Positions 24,555-38,200 of a DNA stretch of 64,000 nt are shown here, one piece after another (position 1 is the stretch's first letter; each line of letters begins with the position of its first letter). The stretch lies in contig VZRZ01001922.1 of the NCBI GenBank assembly GCA_013398175.1, forward strand, positions 811,242 through 875,241, in the 5' to 3' direction. The notes under the pieces are model-generated. The model saw nothing but the letters and a program-made list of their open reading frames with translations, did not search any database and was not told where the DNA came from. A program made the position numbers and the translations under genes. Source of the DNA: Climacteris rufus. Lineage: Eukaryota; Chordata; Aves; Passeriformes; Climacteridae.

Positions 24555-27500
24555 GTTCTGCCTCCCCCTGGCTTCTCCTGGTCTCCCTCATGAAACCTCA
24601 TCACATGGGGGCATGGTCCCCTTCCTCCTCAGAGCCGTGGCTTTGGGATGCCAGTGGGTGCTCTTGGGAGTGGTTCTGCCTGGGTTGTATTTTTGGGATT
24701 GAATCTTTCCCTTTGCTTGATTTCTTGGCATGTCTGTAAGTGTCAAACCTATCGATGAAAACTGTATGAATTATTCCAGGACCACAGGGAAAGAAAGGAA
24801 AGGCCTTTTTTTCACCTTCAGAAAAGTAGTGGGTGTGCAAGAGCAGGTCTCTGTGATGGGCAAAGACTTCACTGGTGCTGGGATCTTGTGCTCTGCAGAT
24901 GATGCAACGAGGTGGTGCAAGGGGGATAAAATAACTGTTGAACATTGATTTTGCTCTGCAGAGAGGGGAGTGAGAAACAAGGGATAATTGCTGAGTGAGA
25001 AGGAGAGAAGAGTAAGAACTTGTTGGATTCCCAGCTGCTCTAGCACCATTGAGGTCAAAAATATCCTTTGGTGCCCAAAGGACCTCTTGGGGGAGGCAGG
25101 GAGCATTCCAGCAGCAGTTGCTTTGTAGATGAAGCTGCACACCCTTGTCAGCATGAGGAGGGTGGGAGGGAAGTTTTGGTGCACTCCTGCTTGCCGAGGT
25201 CTCAGTTGTAGTCTCTCTCTGCTTATCTTTCCAAATGCATCAGGGAGGAGCTGCCCTTCATGGCTGCAGGTTGCTGAAGGTCAGTGGGGTTAGTTGTTAG
25301 TTCACTGGATGGAGTGAAGCAAGGGTGTCCCGCTGGTGAAGGAAGAGCTCCCAAGGTTCCCTCAGTGCAGTTTTCCTCCTTGTCTTCTGAGGACACAGCG
25401 TGTGCCTGGCCCCCGCTGTCAGTCGCCAACTCACAGCTGCTGCAAGCTCTTTCCATGGAGGTGTACCTGGCATTATGTCCCAACTTGCTGGCAGCAGCTG
25501 TCCTCTACTGCGTTGTCCTGGGAGCCCTTTGGGGGAACTCCTTCTCCAGTGGGAGCTCTGTGCTGGACCCAACCATGGCACCTTTCTGCCCATGGGGCAC
25601 CTTGCTCCCAGATCAGAGCAGCTCCACTCCTGGCATCTGACCCAACTCTGAATTTCTCCTATTCTAGTTCAAATGCAGCACTTAGGCTGAAATGCTGAAA
25701 CAGCATCAGTTCCCCAGCCCTGTAGCAAGCAATGTGCTTATTTATTTATTTAGCTTCTTTTTGTCGTAAGGACCAGATGCTTCTTTCTCTGGAGAGGAGC
25801 TGTCAGCCCTGACGGACGCCTGTTATAGCTGAGCAGAGAGCGAATGTGCTATTCCTGGAGAGAATTAATGCCAGGGATATTAACCATCTGCCCTATTAAA
25901 AGGGAAGATTGACTTGGCTGCCCCTTGCCGTACCCCTGCTGCGCTGTGGCAGCCACCTTGTTCCTGGGTGGGCGGATGAGCCGCTGAGTGCTCCCGTGAA
26001 AGAAAAGTTCTCATTAAGGAGGAAGTGAGGGCACAGCACATGGGAGGGGCTGGGGCTAATTTAATTTGTTTCCAATTTCCTTAACCCAGTAATTGGATTC
26101 TGATTTATTGAATATGCCTGAAGAACGCTGCGGATGATGCGCCATTAGCCGAGCATTAGAGTGGCCACGGAGGAAATGGGGCTGCCGGGAGATCTGGGGG
26201 AGGCATCCGCTGATTGGGAGTGTGGAGGATGGAGCAGGGTCTGGGATTGGTGGCTGAGAGAGAGAGGAAAGTGCAGAGCTAAGCCCTCTCTGGAAAGATA
26301 ATCCTTTCTTGTGGCACAGGTGTCCCAGGAGCTGTCGCAGGTGATGCTACCACACAGCCTAGAAGCTGGTCTTGAATTGTCCAGCAGAACTGTGTGGGAA
26401 AGCATGGATAGGCATGGCCTGCTCTTGGAGCAGGGAGAAATTGCTGATGGCTGGGCAAGAACATAAAAGGAGAGTCCAGCATGGTGTTAACTAGATGTCC
26501 CTCCTGTGAAGGAAAGAGCAGGGTTCTGTGGACCAGGCTGTTGTGGGAGGAAGGACACCCGCAGTGCTCATGCTGCATGTCCTACTGGAGGCTGTGTTTA
26601 GAGGCTTGGTTTCAATGGAAAATCTGGATTAGACTGCCCGTGTGAGCCAGACTGGAAGTGCTCAGGCTTCCTTGTTTTAGAGTAAGCCCAAAGAGCTGGA
26701 CCTCAATTCTACTCCAGCTGACTTTTGGGGAAGGTACATCCTGTCATGGACCCCACGCTAGGGAGTACCACCATGCCATGGTGCTCCTGCCCAGTTTGCA
26801 CGAGGGGTTAGGAGGCTTTGGAGAGAGTCTCACCCATCACTCCAGCTCTTCCCCATTGACAAGCAGGTTCTCTTTCAGCCTCTCAGTCAGATATTGTCCC
26901 CCAAAGCAGCTTTCTCTGCTCTCTGACAAGGTTTTCAGTGTGTTGGTTCTCCATCCTTTATTGCCTCTGTACCATGTGTGGCAGCACTGAGATGCCCAGG
27001 CCTGCCGACCACAATAATGCCCAGAGACCCATGCATTGTATCCTAATTCTAGAGACTGGGATGTGGGAATGCTGCTGCTTAAAGCTTCTCTGTGGGGTGT
27101 TTTTCATTAGGATGGCTGCAGAAGGTTTCCTGGTGTTTTCTCTGCTAATCCAGCCAAGCATCTGAATTTGCCAAGGATAGCTGAGTATACAAAATCTGGC
27201 AAGGGCTGAGCAGAAAGCTCCTTGCCAGGAGGTCGTGGAGAGGGCAAATACTTTCAATGGGATGGGATGTGGCACTGACAGCCAGTTGCTTAGCAATGTT
27301 TGCTGGATTGATTTTGTTTTTAAATTGCAGCCAGTGGAATAGTTTCAGATGGAGAGGAATTGCAGTGTTTCAAGGAATTGGAGCAGGAAAAACCATGGTG
27401 GCTCTCTTTGTCTGCCTTTGGCTAGTTGCAAACTTCACCTTGCTTTGTGGGTGATTGCAGCAGGGAAAGGTCATGCCTTCTGTGGTCTACCTTGTGTCAT

Positions 27501-27976
27501 TTGGCCTGGGAGATCTCACAGCTGGAGCATTGCTCCTGGTGACCCTCTCGTGTTTCGCTGCAGTTAACTCCATTCCTGGTTTCACATTGACTAAGCCCTT
27601 GGAGCGCATAAAGGGCTGCCTTTCTCTAGGAGAGGACCTTGGGTGGTCCTGTGGTGGTATATCCCATCTCCACCAAGAGTGAAGGTTAAAATATCCCTGT
27701 GACTGCATCAGCAGACTGGACATGGACCTTGGTGGCACGTCCACACTGTGCACAGCCAGCTGATGCCACTGGAGTCGGTGGCTAGTCCCCCTCCATCACG
27801 GTAGCCACGTGCGGTTGGGATTATGTCATCACCACATTCCACCTCCTACAACTCCCACCAGCAGACTGTGGGACCAAAACGGCAGTGAATGAGTCAGTGC
27901 CAGGCGTGAGCAGGGAGGGAGAGGAGCTGAGGTTTCCAGTATTGCTCAGCGGCTTGGAAAGCTGACAGGGAGGATG

Positions 27977-28205
27977 CGTCGCCCCCAGCCAGAAGATTTT
28001 GTCGTGATGGCTCCTGGGCTTTTTCCATCTGTGGCAGACAGCTCCTGGGGAGCCTGGTATTCACCACGCCAGTGCTCCATATGCTGCTTGGGCTGACCTC
28101 CGCCTCCGGAGCGCTCCATTGGGTTTGATGGATGTGCAGATGCTGTTGTGGCTGCTGGGCTCGGTGGGACCACGAGGCGCGGCCGGCACCGACCTGAGCG
28201 GGGGT
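27977..28205. other. Small CpG cluster in intron 2
   Basis: About 13 CpGs fall in roughly 230 bp, densest at 28161-28200 (cacgaggcgcggccgg region), within CpG-poor surroundings. It lies about 3.4 kb downstream of exon 2. It could be a regulatory element or a short GC-rich patch. No open frame here resembles a known protein. Confidence 0.35.
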
Positions 28206-28572
28206 TTGTGCTGGCTGGGGGTGGCAAAGCAGAGAGGGGAAATCACGGACAAGGAGAGTAGATGAGAGGCTGGAGGAGAGGTGAGAGCCTCCAGCAGACT
28301 TCTCTAGCTGTTGCAAATCACGCCAGCTGGCTTCAGGCATCTCCCACTGTCTGTTTTCCTGTATTTGTTTTGCTTTTTGCCTCCACAGCAACAATACGTG
28401 TTTAGTAGTGCTGTCTCAAGAGCTGCTGGAGCAGGAAGGCCAGGGATGGAGTCCTCTCAAATTCTAGCATAAGACTCTGCATTTTTGAAGTTCCCTCCCT
28501 CCCTGAGCCCCAAGTGCTTTACAAGAGGTCCTACCTACCCAGCTAAAGTTGTATTTTACGGGTGCTTAGGGG

Positions 28573-28608
28573 GTGTGTTTGTGTATGTGTGTGTCTGAGA
28601 GAGAGAAA
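28573..28608. repeat. Compound (TG)n / (GA)n microsatellite
   Basis: An imperfect run of GTGT words passes into GAGAGAGA, the same TG-then-GA arrangement as the microsatellite near 13.8 kb. It is intronic. Confidence 0.75.
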
Positions 28609-31600
28609 GCAGCTGCTAAGATCAAGTTGTGATTGAAACACGAGGCTGGCAGGGATGCTGCAGGTATGGAGATCACGTATTGCCTTGTCTTCTGAAGGTG
28701 AGAGCGTCCTGGCAGCCCAGAAGCCAGGTCATGCCAGCTTGTGCCCCCTAGAAATCTCTGCCCTTGTAATGTCCTGTTCCCTTTGTGGGGGACAACACAT
28801 GCTCTAAGGTTTCCTCCAGGTTTCTTCTCTCAAATCCCTGTGCTGTGCCAGCTGGAGTGTGTCCATTGAAACCTGCCCAGGACTGATTGCTCTGCTTGCA
28901 TGGACTCTCCATGGAGGGATGGGAAGATGTAGGTGATGCCTGTGATGTTCACTTGAAGCAGAGAGCTGCTGTCTTGTGTTCTCAAGGTCCAGAAGTGTCA
29001 GGATTTCAGCCCTTGAGCAGGACTATTACACACCGCAGTGCTGTTTTAATTTCAGCTTGCATCCCAGGGGTGCAGAGCTTGCACATTCAGCGTTGCAGTG
29101 GAGCAGTTGTGCTTGGGGTAGGCAAAAATACCTGGCTGTGCTATGCATGGGGACGACTGCGAAGAACAGGTGGTCCTGAGGGTCACCTCTGCTGGGTGTG
29201 GTACCTGTGAACACAGGTGTGTGGGGCTGGGTGTGCCTCTCTGCTCTTCCCTGTGTCCCACTTGGACATGGCTGGCGCATGTCATGTGGGAGTGTGTGGT
29301 GACATCCCTGTGCAGATTGCAAGAGGGCAGCTATGGCCTATGCAGGTCCTGGAGTAGCTCCATTTTTGGCTGAGCTGATTGCATCCCAGGCGTGGCAAGC
29401 AGTCAAGTGGACTAAGAATATTGTAATGTCTTCTTGGGAGTGAGAAGTGGGAGAGGAGAAAAGTAGGTTTTGACAGCATTGGCTTTGTTTTAGCATGCTT
29501 ATGATGCCCTTGGACTTCTCACATTGCCTTGCTTTCTTTGAGCTTCCTTTCCCTCTAGACCAAAACACTTTGAGGTTGTTCTTGAGGTGAATGCTGGATC
29601 TCAGCAGCTAGAAATGCATTTTTTACCCCACACAGGGATTTAAGCATCTTACCTTTCTTGCTTGATTTCTTGGGAGTTCCCAAAGGAGGAACTTAAAAGT
29701 CTGGAGAATAGCATATGTGGAAAAGCTGAGGCAGGACACAGAGGGGGCTCTGCTCTGCTAAACTCAGTGGTACCTGAACATTAGACCTGCAGAAGCAGGA
29801 AGGTCCCTAGCACGTGGCCAAACCCACTTTGAATTTGAGGGAAGGTTTGCAGGGATGTTACCCAGACGGACCTTGCAGAGTTGAGAGCAGGAACCAGACT
29901 TAGAGGTTTTCCAGGTCTGCTGTTGCCTTTCACTTTGCTGATTCCATACATTTCTCACTTTGGCCTCTGGACTGTAGCTGAGCTAATCCAGTTTCCTGCG
30001 TAACGCAGACTAAGTCCCGAGGGATTATTATGTTTAAAATGTGCTTACTCAAGCAGTGTCTCATGAGTTGCTGACTCAGGGTGTGCTGTGTGGTAGACCA
30101 GGGCAAGAGGGGGTGTGGGTGCATCTGCTCGTGGTCTCCCTGTGCCTGGTGCTGCTGGGTGCATCTGCTCAGGGCAGAAGGGTGGTGGGGCAGGTCTGAG
30201 CAGAGGATGGATAGAACCCTGTCCAGGAGGTCAGATGAAGGAGGGAGCTGGGTGAGGAGGATGGGGAGAGGGAGTGCTCAAATGCTGCCACATCTCTGAA
30301 CCTGGCACTGTGGCAAGCTGGAGGAGGTGTCCTTGTGTGTCCGTGTGTGTGTGCTGCTGGCTTTGCTCTGTCCTGTCCCCTCTTGTGGGGGTACTCCCCA
30401 TGAGAAGTGCGTGGTGCCCTCAGGGGAGAAGGGTGGCAGCACCTCACCTCGTGTGAGCTTGGGGTGGCTGAGTGTAAGGAACTACTGGTTTCTTCTTGGT
30501 TTTGGGGTTCATTATGAGCTGCTGCATGGCTGCCAGCAATATCCTGAAGAGTTTTTCTGTCCCTTGATCTGTTATTCCAGCTGTTACACTGTTTTCTGGT
30601 CAGAGCCAGGATATCTTGTCATTTCATTATAAAATAAGATTTATTGCATTTGGGCAAGGTCCTGTATGAGTGAGGGCTGTCCCGGGATCTTTTTGCCTGC
30701 AAAGCACTCTGAGGCTGAAATAGGTGGGTAAGAGAAGATCTGGGGTACCCCTGCCTTTGGTCTTGGTCTTCTTATTTCTACTGACAATAAGAGCAGGGCA
30801 CAACTCTGCAGATAAGTAGTTACATAAATCAATGATGGCAAACACATTTGAAACATAAGTCTCTCCATTAGAAAACAGCATTATTGCTTTTGTCTCTTGG
30901 ACACCAGACCCCAAGAGGTTAGCTCTCAGCACTGTGCTTTTCCATCACTGCCTAAGGCTGAGATCTCTCGGGATGAAGATATGAGAACAATCCTTCAAGC
31001 AGGATAGGGCCTAGCTGGTGTCTTTGGGATAAACTAGGACTAGAGAGAGAATTGCTCATGCCCCTTTTGTGCAACCCGGTAACCCTTTGGCAGTGGTAGA
31101 AATATCTAACACAGGTTGGTGATGTGAAGGGAAGTACCTTAGTGTGTTCTGTAGCTTCTATTGATGCAGTTGGGCAGCTGAAAGGCAGTGAGAGAGGCAG
31201 CTGTGGGCAGCCAGCTCACTCTCCACACACTGTCACCAACCACTGAGCAGCCATTTGAGATCCAGCCATGCTCTCTGTGTAAGTGGAGATTCTCATGTGG
31301 TGCTGGGATTTGTTTTATTTTTAAGGAATTGTTGTTATTATCTCTTCTCATTGTAGTTTTTCTGTTTTCAAACTCTTGAGCCCTCCAGGAATTCAGATCC
31401 TTCCTAAACAGCACAGGTTACTAGCACACTCAGTTCCCGTAGCTGGGAATATTTGCTGTCTGCTAACAGAAGGCCCAGTATGGAACTCCCCTTGTCAAAC
31501 CCCACCATCTATAGCTTTGTGCTGGAGTTTACACCTGCTGTCACTCACAGTTTGGACCTGTGTGTTGCTGAGGTTTTGGAATGAACTGAAGCGTGAAGCC

Positions 31601-32126
31601 CAAAGTGCAGTTCAGAGGATGCAAACTGGAAAGCTCCTGTCTGGCCAAAGAATTAATGGTGAGGTGTACTTTGAGTAAGGATGTGCACTGAATCCCCAGA
31701 CCACCGCATGATAGTTATTTTTGCTTTCCAGCCCCTGTCAGGTAGCTGTACCAGCATCTCATGTGTGTGATGGCCTGTTTGTTGCCCACAGATCCTGAGC
31801 CGACCCCATTTTTTGTCTGTTGGCTGAGCCTGACCCACCTATGAGTATAAATGGGCCAAAATCTTCCACTCAAAAGAGCTCAGTTCTGCACGGTGTAGAT
31901 TCAGTCCATCTGGAGTGCTCACCACACATGGTAGCATTTTGCCCTTAGTTTTCTGGGTGAATTTGAACTTGAAACGCCAAGGATATTTGGGGAACAGTTA
32001 TGTGATCAAAACACAGAGAGATTGTTTTCAGGTAGCACAGAGAACAAGGAATATTGAGATTGGCAGTTCTTGGCAGCTAAGGAAGGAAAGCAAGACAGCT
32101 ATTAATCAGAAACGGGCACTTCAAAA

Positions 32127-32222
32127 AATTATAGAATAATTTGGGCTGGAAGAGTCAACAGGAGGTCTCTGATCCAGCCTCCTGCTTGAAGCAGGGTCAT
32201 CTCTGTAATCAGCCCAGGTTTG
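32127..32222 (-). mobile_element. CR1 LINE 3'-end fragment, minus strand
   Basis: On the + strand the segment opens with attatagaataatttgggc, followed by tggaagagtc, ggaggtctct, gatccagcctcctgc and gcagggtcat. This is the reverse complement of the 3' end of an avian CR1 that reads 'ggaggtctctggtccaacctcctgct' in that orientation. Only about 95 bp is clear, starting at the element's 3' terminus as is usual for 5'-truncated CR1 copies. It is diverged and has no coding capacity. The internal boundary is approximate. Confidence 0.7.
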
Positions 32223-35200
32223 TCTCAATGCAGAAAGCAAGGAGCCCACTGGGACTCCTGCCTCTCAGGCTTGTCCCAGCATTTTGTAAAAACTGATGTA
32301 ATTTAAAAACCTCAGTTGCAGCACATGGAATTTGTGGTTCTTTTCCCCCAGCTGTCTCTGTTTGTGTAACAAGATCTGAAGTTGGTTGAGTTGCTGTCCT
32401 TGCAGTGCTTGTTGTTGCCTGTATCTTGTCCAGGCACTCATAGCAAATGCATTTCAGGGAGAGAAGGGGCAGGTGCCCGTTGAACCGTGCCTGACAAAGC
32501 CTCCTGTCCTCACTGCCTGACATCTTTTCCAGGATTGATCGTTATGTTAGTACCAAATCTGTGTATCAAATTTGTTGTCACCCTGATGGAGAACTGCTGA
32601 GGTGACTGGAGACCTTCATCCATGTGATAAACAAGCAGAAGTCTGTGCTGCTGCTTGGGTGATGCTGATGTGTTTGGTGGCCTCAGGTCATTCTGTGTGG
32701 GACAGCAGTGAGGGAAGTTCTGTCATCTCCTCTTGGTGTTCATCACTTCAGGGTGATGCACTGAACTACGACACTCATGTATCTCCTCTGGCTTAAAATT
32801 GCAAGGCTTTGCCAATGGTGGGATTGAGAAAGACTTGAGAAAACTTGGTCAAAACCAAAAATCCCGTGTAGTCTCCACTCCCTTATGTTGCCTTAAAGTG
32901 GAGAAAAAGAATCACTGGACCGATTTAGCACTGCAGAAATCCAGTGTTCCATGTTCTCTACTTCTACTGGAGCTGGTATCTGGCATAGATGTGGGAATAC
33001 CTGCATTAAGGTGCCCCTTTCTGACAGTTGCTCCTTCTGTTCCTGGAAAGCTCATGCAAAAGGGTGATGGGTCTCTCCAGGGCTCACCAACAGCGAACTG
33101 AGCTGACACACACAATCCTGGGAAATAGCTGGTGAGTGTCCATCTGTCTGGGAATATCTGTGGCCACCCCAGGCTCTGTGACATTTGTTGCCCCATGTTT
33201 TTGTCTGGTGGAGGGCTTGAGGAGCAGGCCAGCTGACCTGATGGCTTCTGAGGCAGGGGCTGGTAGCTTCAGGGGACAAAAATTGATGAATGGAATGATC
33301 TTTTTCTAAATATCTTTCTGTGTAATGTCCTCTTTTGAAGCTTTCTGGTTTGGGTTTATTTTTTTTCTTGAATGTGATGGGGGAAGGATTAGATGAGAAG
33401 GGTCTGCATGAAATGGGATTATAGTGGGTTTGAGCACTGAGAGAAGTTGCATCTCCCTGGGATGGCTGGCCATGCCTGAGCTGGGAGCTATCTTTGGTCA
33501 GTGCTCCTGGCTAGACCAACATCCCAACATTCGCTTGTCCTGAAAAACCTGTTCTTCCCTCCTCAGATGTGACAGGGCTTCTGCCATTGCCCATGTTGGA
33601 TCTTCCCATGCCTTTCCTGGGAGTTAGTGTGTTCTCTGGGCATGGACACCTAAATCACCCTGTGTGACTTGCACAGACCTCCCTGGGGAGGAGAGAGGCT
33701 TCCAAGCATTGAGATCCCAAGCCCAGGTGTCTGAGGCAGCCTGTGATGCTGCTCTGCCCTCCAAGCCCTGCCTAAGCACTCCCTGGAGCTAGAGGTGGTT
33801 GGTCAGGTCAGTCAGCATTGCCTCCTTGGTGGAGACAGGGGGTCATTGTCACCACCAGTGTGTGTCCCAGCAAAAGGGCCTCCTGCCACCCTTTTGGTTT
33901 CAGGGGTGCTATGTCTTCCTCACATTGTCAGTGCAGTGGCCCCACTCAGGTTTTTGGACCACAGCTCAACTGATCCCAGGTAGAGAATCATGCCCTGGAA
34001 TCATGGTCTCTGATGCTGGAGTTTGGCTGTCACTGAGGGGGCAGGAGCTGAGGTAAAGTGAGATGCTGCAGTTTTGTATCTTGAGGGCCTGCCTAGAGAA
34101 AAGGCAGGCTGGGGGGTTTTCATTAAAAATGGTTCTGGGAAGGGATGCTGGGCCTGGGGTAGGCTGGTGTTTCTCCAGGAGCAGGGTTGAGTGTGTCTTG
34201 CTTGTGGATGCTGTAGGGAGGTGGCAAATAGTGACAGTGCTTATTCCACAGCAGTGGATTTGCAGTGCTGTTCCTCCTCTCTCCTTCTCTTACTCTTGCT
34301 GAGAAGGATGAGGGCAACTCTTGAGAAGCAGCTGAGGAGTGAGCTAGGCTCTATAAGGAGCTGGTGGAAGTGTATAGGTGGGTGTTTGGGATGCAGGAGG
34401 ATGTGTCAGTAAAGTGGTTGTGTTACTCATTCTTTTTCTAGAGGGCAAAGCTAGTTCCATCTGAAAGGGCTGTGCTAGGAGTGTGAGTTATGGCACTTGT
34501 CTGCACAGCGAATGGAGACGATTCCTGAGCTGTGTTCTTGGCTAAAAAATGTCTGCAGGCCAAAGGGCATTGGCATTGTGGGTACTGGAGGAGCCTGTAG
34601 GGACTCAGTGTCTTGGAGTCTGGCTGCTGGCGGTGGGGATGACTGGACTGTTCCAGCAAACATCATGGTAGAATACTAAATTTCTTACTGCTCTATTTTG
34701 TTTATCCAAGTTGTCCCTTCTCCCAGCCCCTCAGTGCCTTGCTGGGTAGGAAGAGCAGCTGCATGGGACAGACATCCTCCCAAGGAGAATCTGAGGGGCT
34801 CGCATGGGAGCAAGCACAGCTTCCTTCCCAGCTGTCCCTTCCCTGAAGAACACCTTTATTTTGTGTTCCTTGCCAAAAATTGTGGTTTCAGAGAGAAAAA
34901 AAAGCTGAAAGCAGTTTTTCCCCCTCTCCAAGTGACGTATTTCTTTCCCTTAAGTTATATTGGCTTTGTTTCCCTATGAGACTGTTTTGATTTCATTTTG
35001 GAAATTCCCCACTTGCCTATCCACTGCATTTTGCCAAGAAAAATGCATGCACAAAACAGTTCTGGGTCGATCTGAAATGACCCTTCCCTCATCCTTTTTC
35101 AGTTCCTCCATTTACCCTGCTTCCATCCCAGCCCCATTCTCAGCAGCCTCATGGAGAGGTGTTGTGCACTGTGCCCATTGATGAAGATTTCTGTGCGAGC

Positions 35201-38200
35201 ACTGGGGGAACTTTCTGCACAGTCCCTATGAGAGTTTGCTTCAGCGGTTGGTTCCCCCCATGTGAACAGGTTTTTTGGGGGGATGGAGGAGTTAGGAGAG
35301 CCCTTGGGATTTCCCTTTTTTGTACAGACTGGGCTGCTGGAGCAACAGGGGAAGAGACTGCCTCAGAGCTGGTGCTGGCAGTGGTGCCTGGGGAGAGGGA
35401 TTGGGAGTGGTGCTCTGGTGTCAGTGCTCTGAAACTCTTGGCTGAGTCACAGTGCCTTGGTTTAAAGCATCCCTGCACCTGAGGGCATGGAATGGACAAG
35501 AGGCATGTGTACAGCCTCTGGAGCAGGGTTTTTACCTCTGTTAATATTCTGTGGCAAGCAGATTTGTGTTGAAAAGTAACCTCTGGTTAGATGCACTGTT
35601 ATCCCAGAGTTGAGCCGCTCTCTATCCATCAATACCACATGTCTCTCTCCAGCCTCCAGTCTCTTGCTTAGTCCCTTGGGAGATGGCAGAGCTAGTACTG
35701 CCAGGGCTAATTATTCCTCGAGACAGAAGACATGTGATAAAATATTAACCTTTTTCAAAAACAGAGCCCCAGTTAATTAGCTCCACTTTTGTGACACATT
35801 CACCCAGAGATAAAAGCTCGTTCCCCAGATATCTGTCTGTGGAGCAATGATCTTTCTGTGTGTCCCTGTCACGATGGGGGGACACAGAGGAGGGAGAGCT
35901 GGGAATTTAATAAAAGACAGTGACCTGTCAGTCACTGTGCCCTGAGGACAAACTAGTCCATTTCAAGGTGAGCAATGCCTGGGTACAGGCACTGCTACTT
36001 TTGTTCAAGAGCCTGAAGCTGGAAATGGAGACAGAGTGCATGGTGGGATCCATTCTGCTCCGTACAACTGGGCTATCTCCATGTTGTCAGTGCCACATCT
36101 CTGGAGTTTGAATTTGGGGGCTGTGTGGGTAGATAGGGCTCATTAGAGCTGGGTGAATAACATTATTTCCATTCTTCCGTTATTTGAGAAGAAGAAAAGC
36201 CAGGAGACAGCAATTTCAGGGTAAACCAGAAGCAAAGCTCTTGGTGAAGCTAAAAGACAGGAAAACTTAAAGCCAAAGGGATCTGTTTTTCTCATCCTGA
36301 AAAGGCAAAAATTACTTTTAGATCTCAAATGTTTTTGACATTTCAGTCATCTAAAAATGACAAGCTGTATTTAAAAGCAAGTGATTTTGAGTATCAGATG
36401 AAAAGTACACATCGGGCTCCTCAGGAACAAACGATGTGCTGGAGTGGAAGTGATGCTGCAGTGTGCGTTGGCGGATGCAGGAACCACTGGTGGGAATCAG
36501 TCACCACCAGGGAGAAGCTTCTTCCCAGTGGAGGGAGGGATGGGGGTCCCTGGCAGACCAGGGTTGACCACAGCCCCAGCTGTGGCCCTTGGGGTGGCTG
36601 TGCCAACATCAGTCAATCCGTGGGGAAACGGGATCTCCTTTTTAAACTCCATGGGCCTCCCTCCCTGCAATGGACTGAAAGGAGCCTGGGGTTTTTATAG
36701 GGAAGAGAAAACGTTGTCTGTCTTGGTGCCCTTCACAGGGAGTGATGCTGCACCCACCTGAACCACACCAGGGCCCAGTGATGATTTCATGATGGCCATC
36801 ACTACATCACCAAGTGCTTGGCATTCCTGGGATGCCATTGATCACTCTCTGCTGGAACCATCCTCTGCCTTTGACTGCTATAACATATTGACCACTTGTC
36901 TTACAGTTATTACATGCCATCGATTACTTTGATAACTTGCTCCAAGTAATTCTGACAGAATGAAGTTGTTTGTTTAACTTTTGTGCTTGTCTCACTATTT
37001 CTATTGACCCGATATTTGTGTAGGCTGAAATCAAAGTCAAGTATCAGTAAAGAATGGAACTAATTCTCCGAGGCGCGCTCTTGTTGATAATTAAGGCCAT
37101 GAGACAGTTTCCTCCATCAAACTCTTATTTATTTTTTTCAGCTACCCAGTGCCTTAAAGGCCTACTCCATCAGCTGCAGCAAAAAGACACTTTGTTTGGG
37201 GGCCATTTGGGTGGGTTTTTGCTATGGGCACTGCAGATCCCTGCATGTTTGAAGTGTTTTTGAGTTATCACAACGTGGAGCTGGGTTTGTGCTTCCCCAG
37301 CTGTGACTGAGGATGTGGAGGACTCTCTCTTGTGAGGATGGTGACACTCTCTGCTTGATTTGCCACGTGGTACCAGGAAGCTCTGGTCGGAAAGCATCCT
37401 CCCCAAGGAATCCACGGTTCCGACCTTCTGAAATGTAATTTCAGGTTGTCTTGTGTCCTAAAGATCTTTAATAATGGATTGATTGGTGGTTTTCCAGGAA
37501 GGTGCAAGGTACCAGATTCTGCTTTTACTTTCACCAGGTGAAAACCTTTGCTGTCAGCTCTGGTAGTCCAGTAAAACTGGCATCGGAAATTTGGCCACAG
37601 TTTAAAATTCTGCTGAATTATACTGGTTTTGTTTTCTTCCTTTCACTTTTGTTGGCTCAGTTTTTCTTTTTGCCTCGGTTCTGAGGAAGGAAGGGTGGAG
37701 GGAGTCAAGAAGCAAGACAGACCCTGAGTCTGTGTGGAGGGCCCTAGAAGTCTGAATTATTCATGAGCTGCTTTGAAAATCAAGACATACAATCTGGTTT
37801 AACTTGTTTTTAAAGGCAGACGTGCTATTCTTTCTTTCTTTCCTTCTTAGTAGATTCTCTTTTTTCCCCCATCCCCTTTTCTGAAGACAAAACTCCAGCA
37901 AATTTTTAATAAATTATAAATGCATCATCTTCTCAGTTTTGAGGTTCACAGACGGCAGCATGTCATGCACAGAAGGTTTATTTTTGCTTTCTTGCATTTC
38001 CTCTTTTCTTCAAATTTAGACATTTGATTAATTTTTTAGATATCTATCTTGCAGGGAAAAGAAAGAAAGATACCAAAAGAGGCAGTGAGTTAGAGGAAAT
38101 ATTAATTGCTTGCTAGCCAAATATAGCACTGCTTCAAGTTCCAGAAGCTGTGCAGAAAAATGTCCTTCTTGGTGAACCCAAGAAGGTTGATCTCAGGCCA

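Noticed and set aside
24555..24702. Read-through of exon 2 past 24554
   Set aside because: Homology stops at DTRHH-Arg, and the next conserved residue (Cys) is supplied in frame by 45326. The continuation is intronic.
28887..29210. 107-codon plus-strand frame in intron 2
   Set aside because: It has no domain and its composition matches neighbouring shadow frames on both strands.
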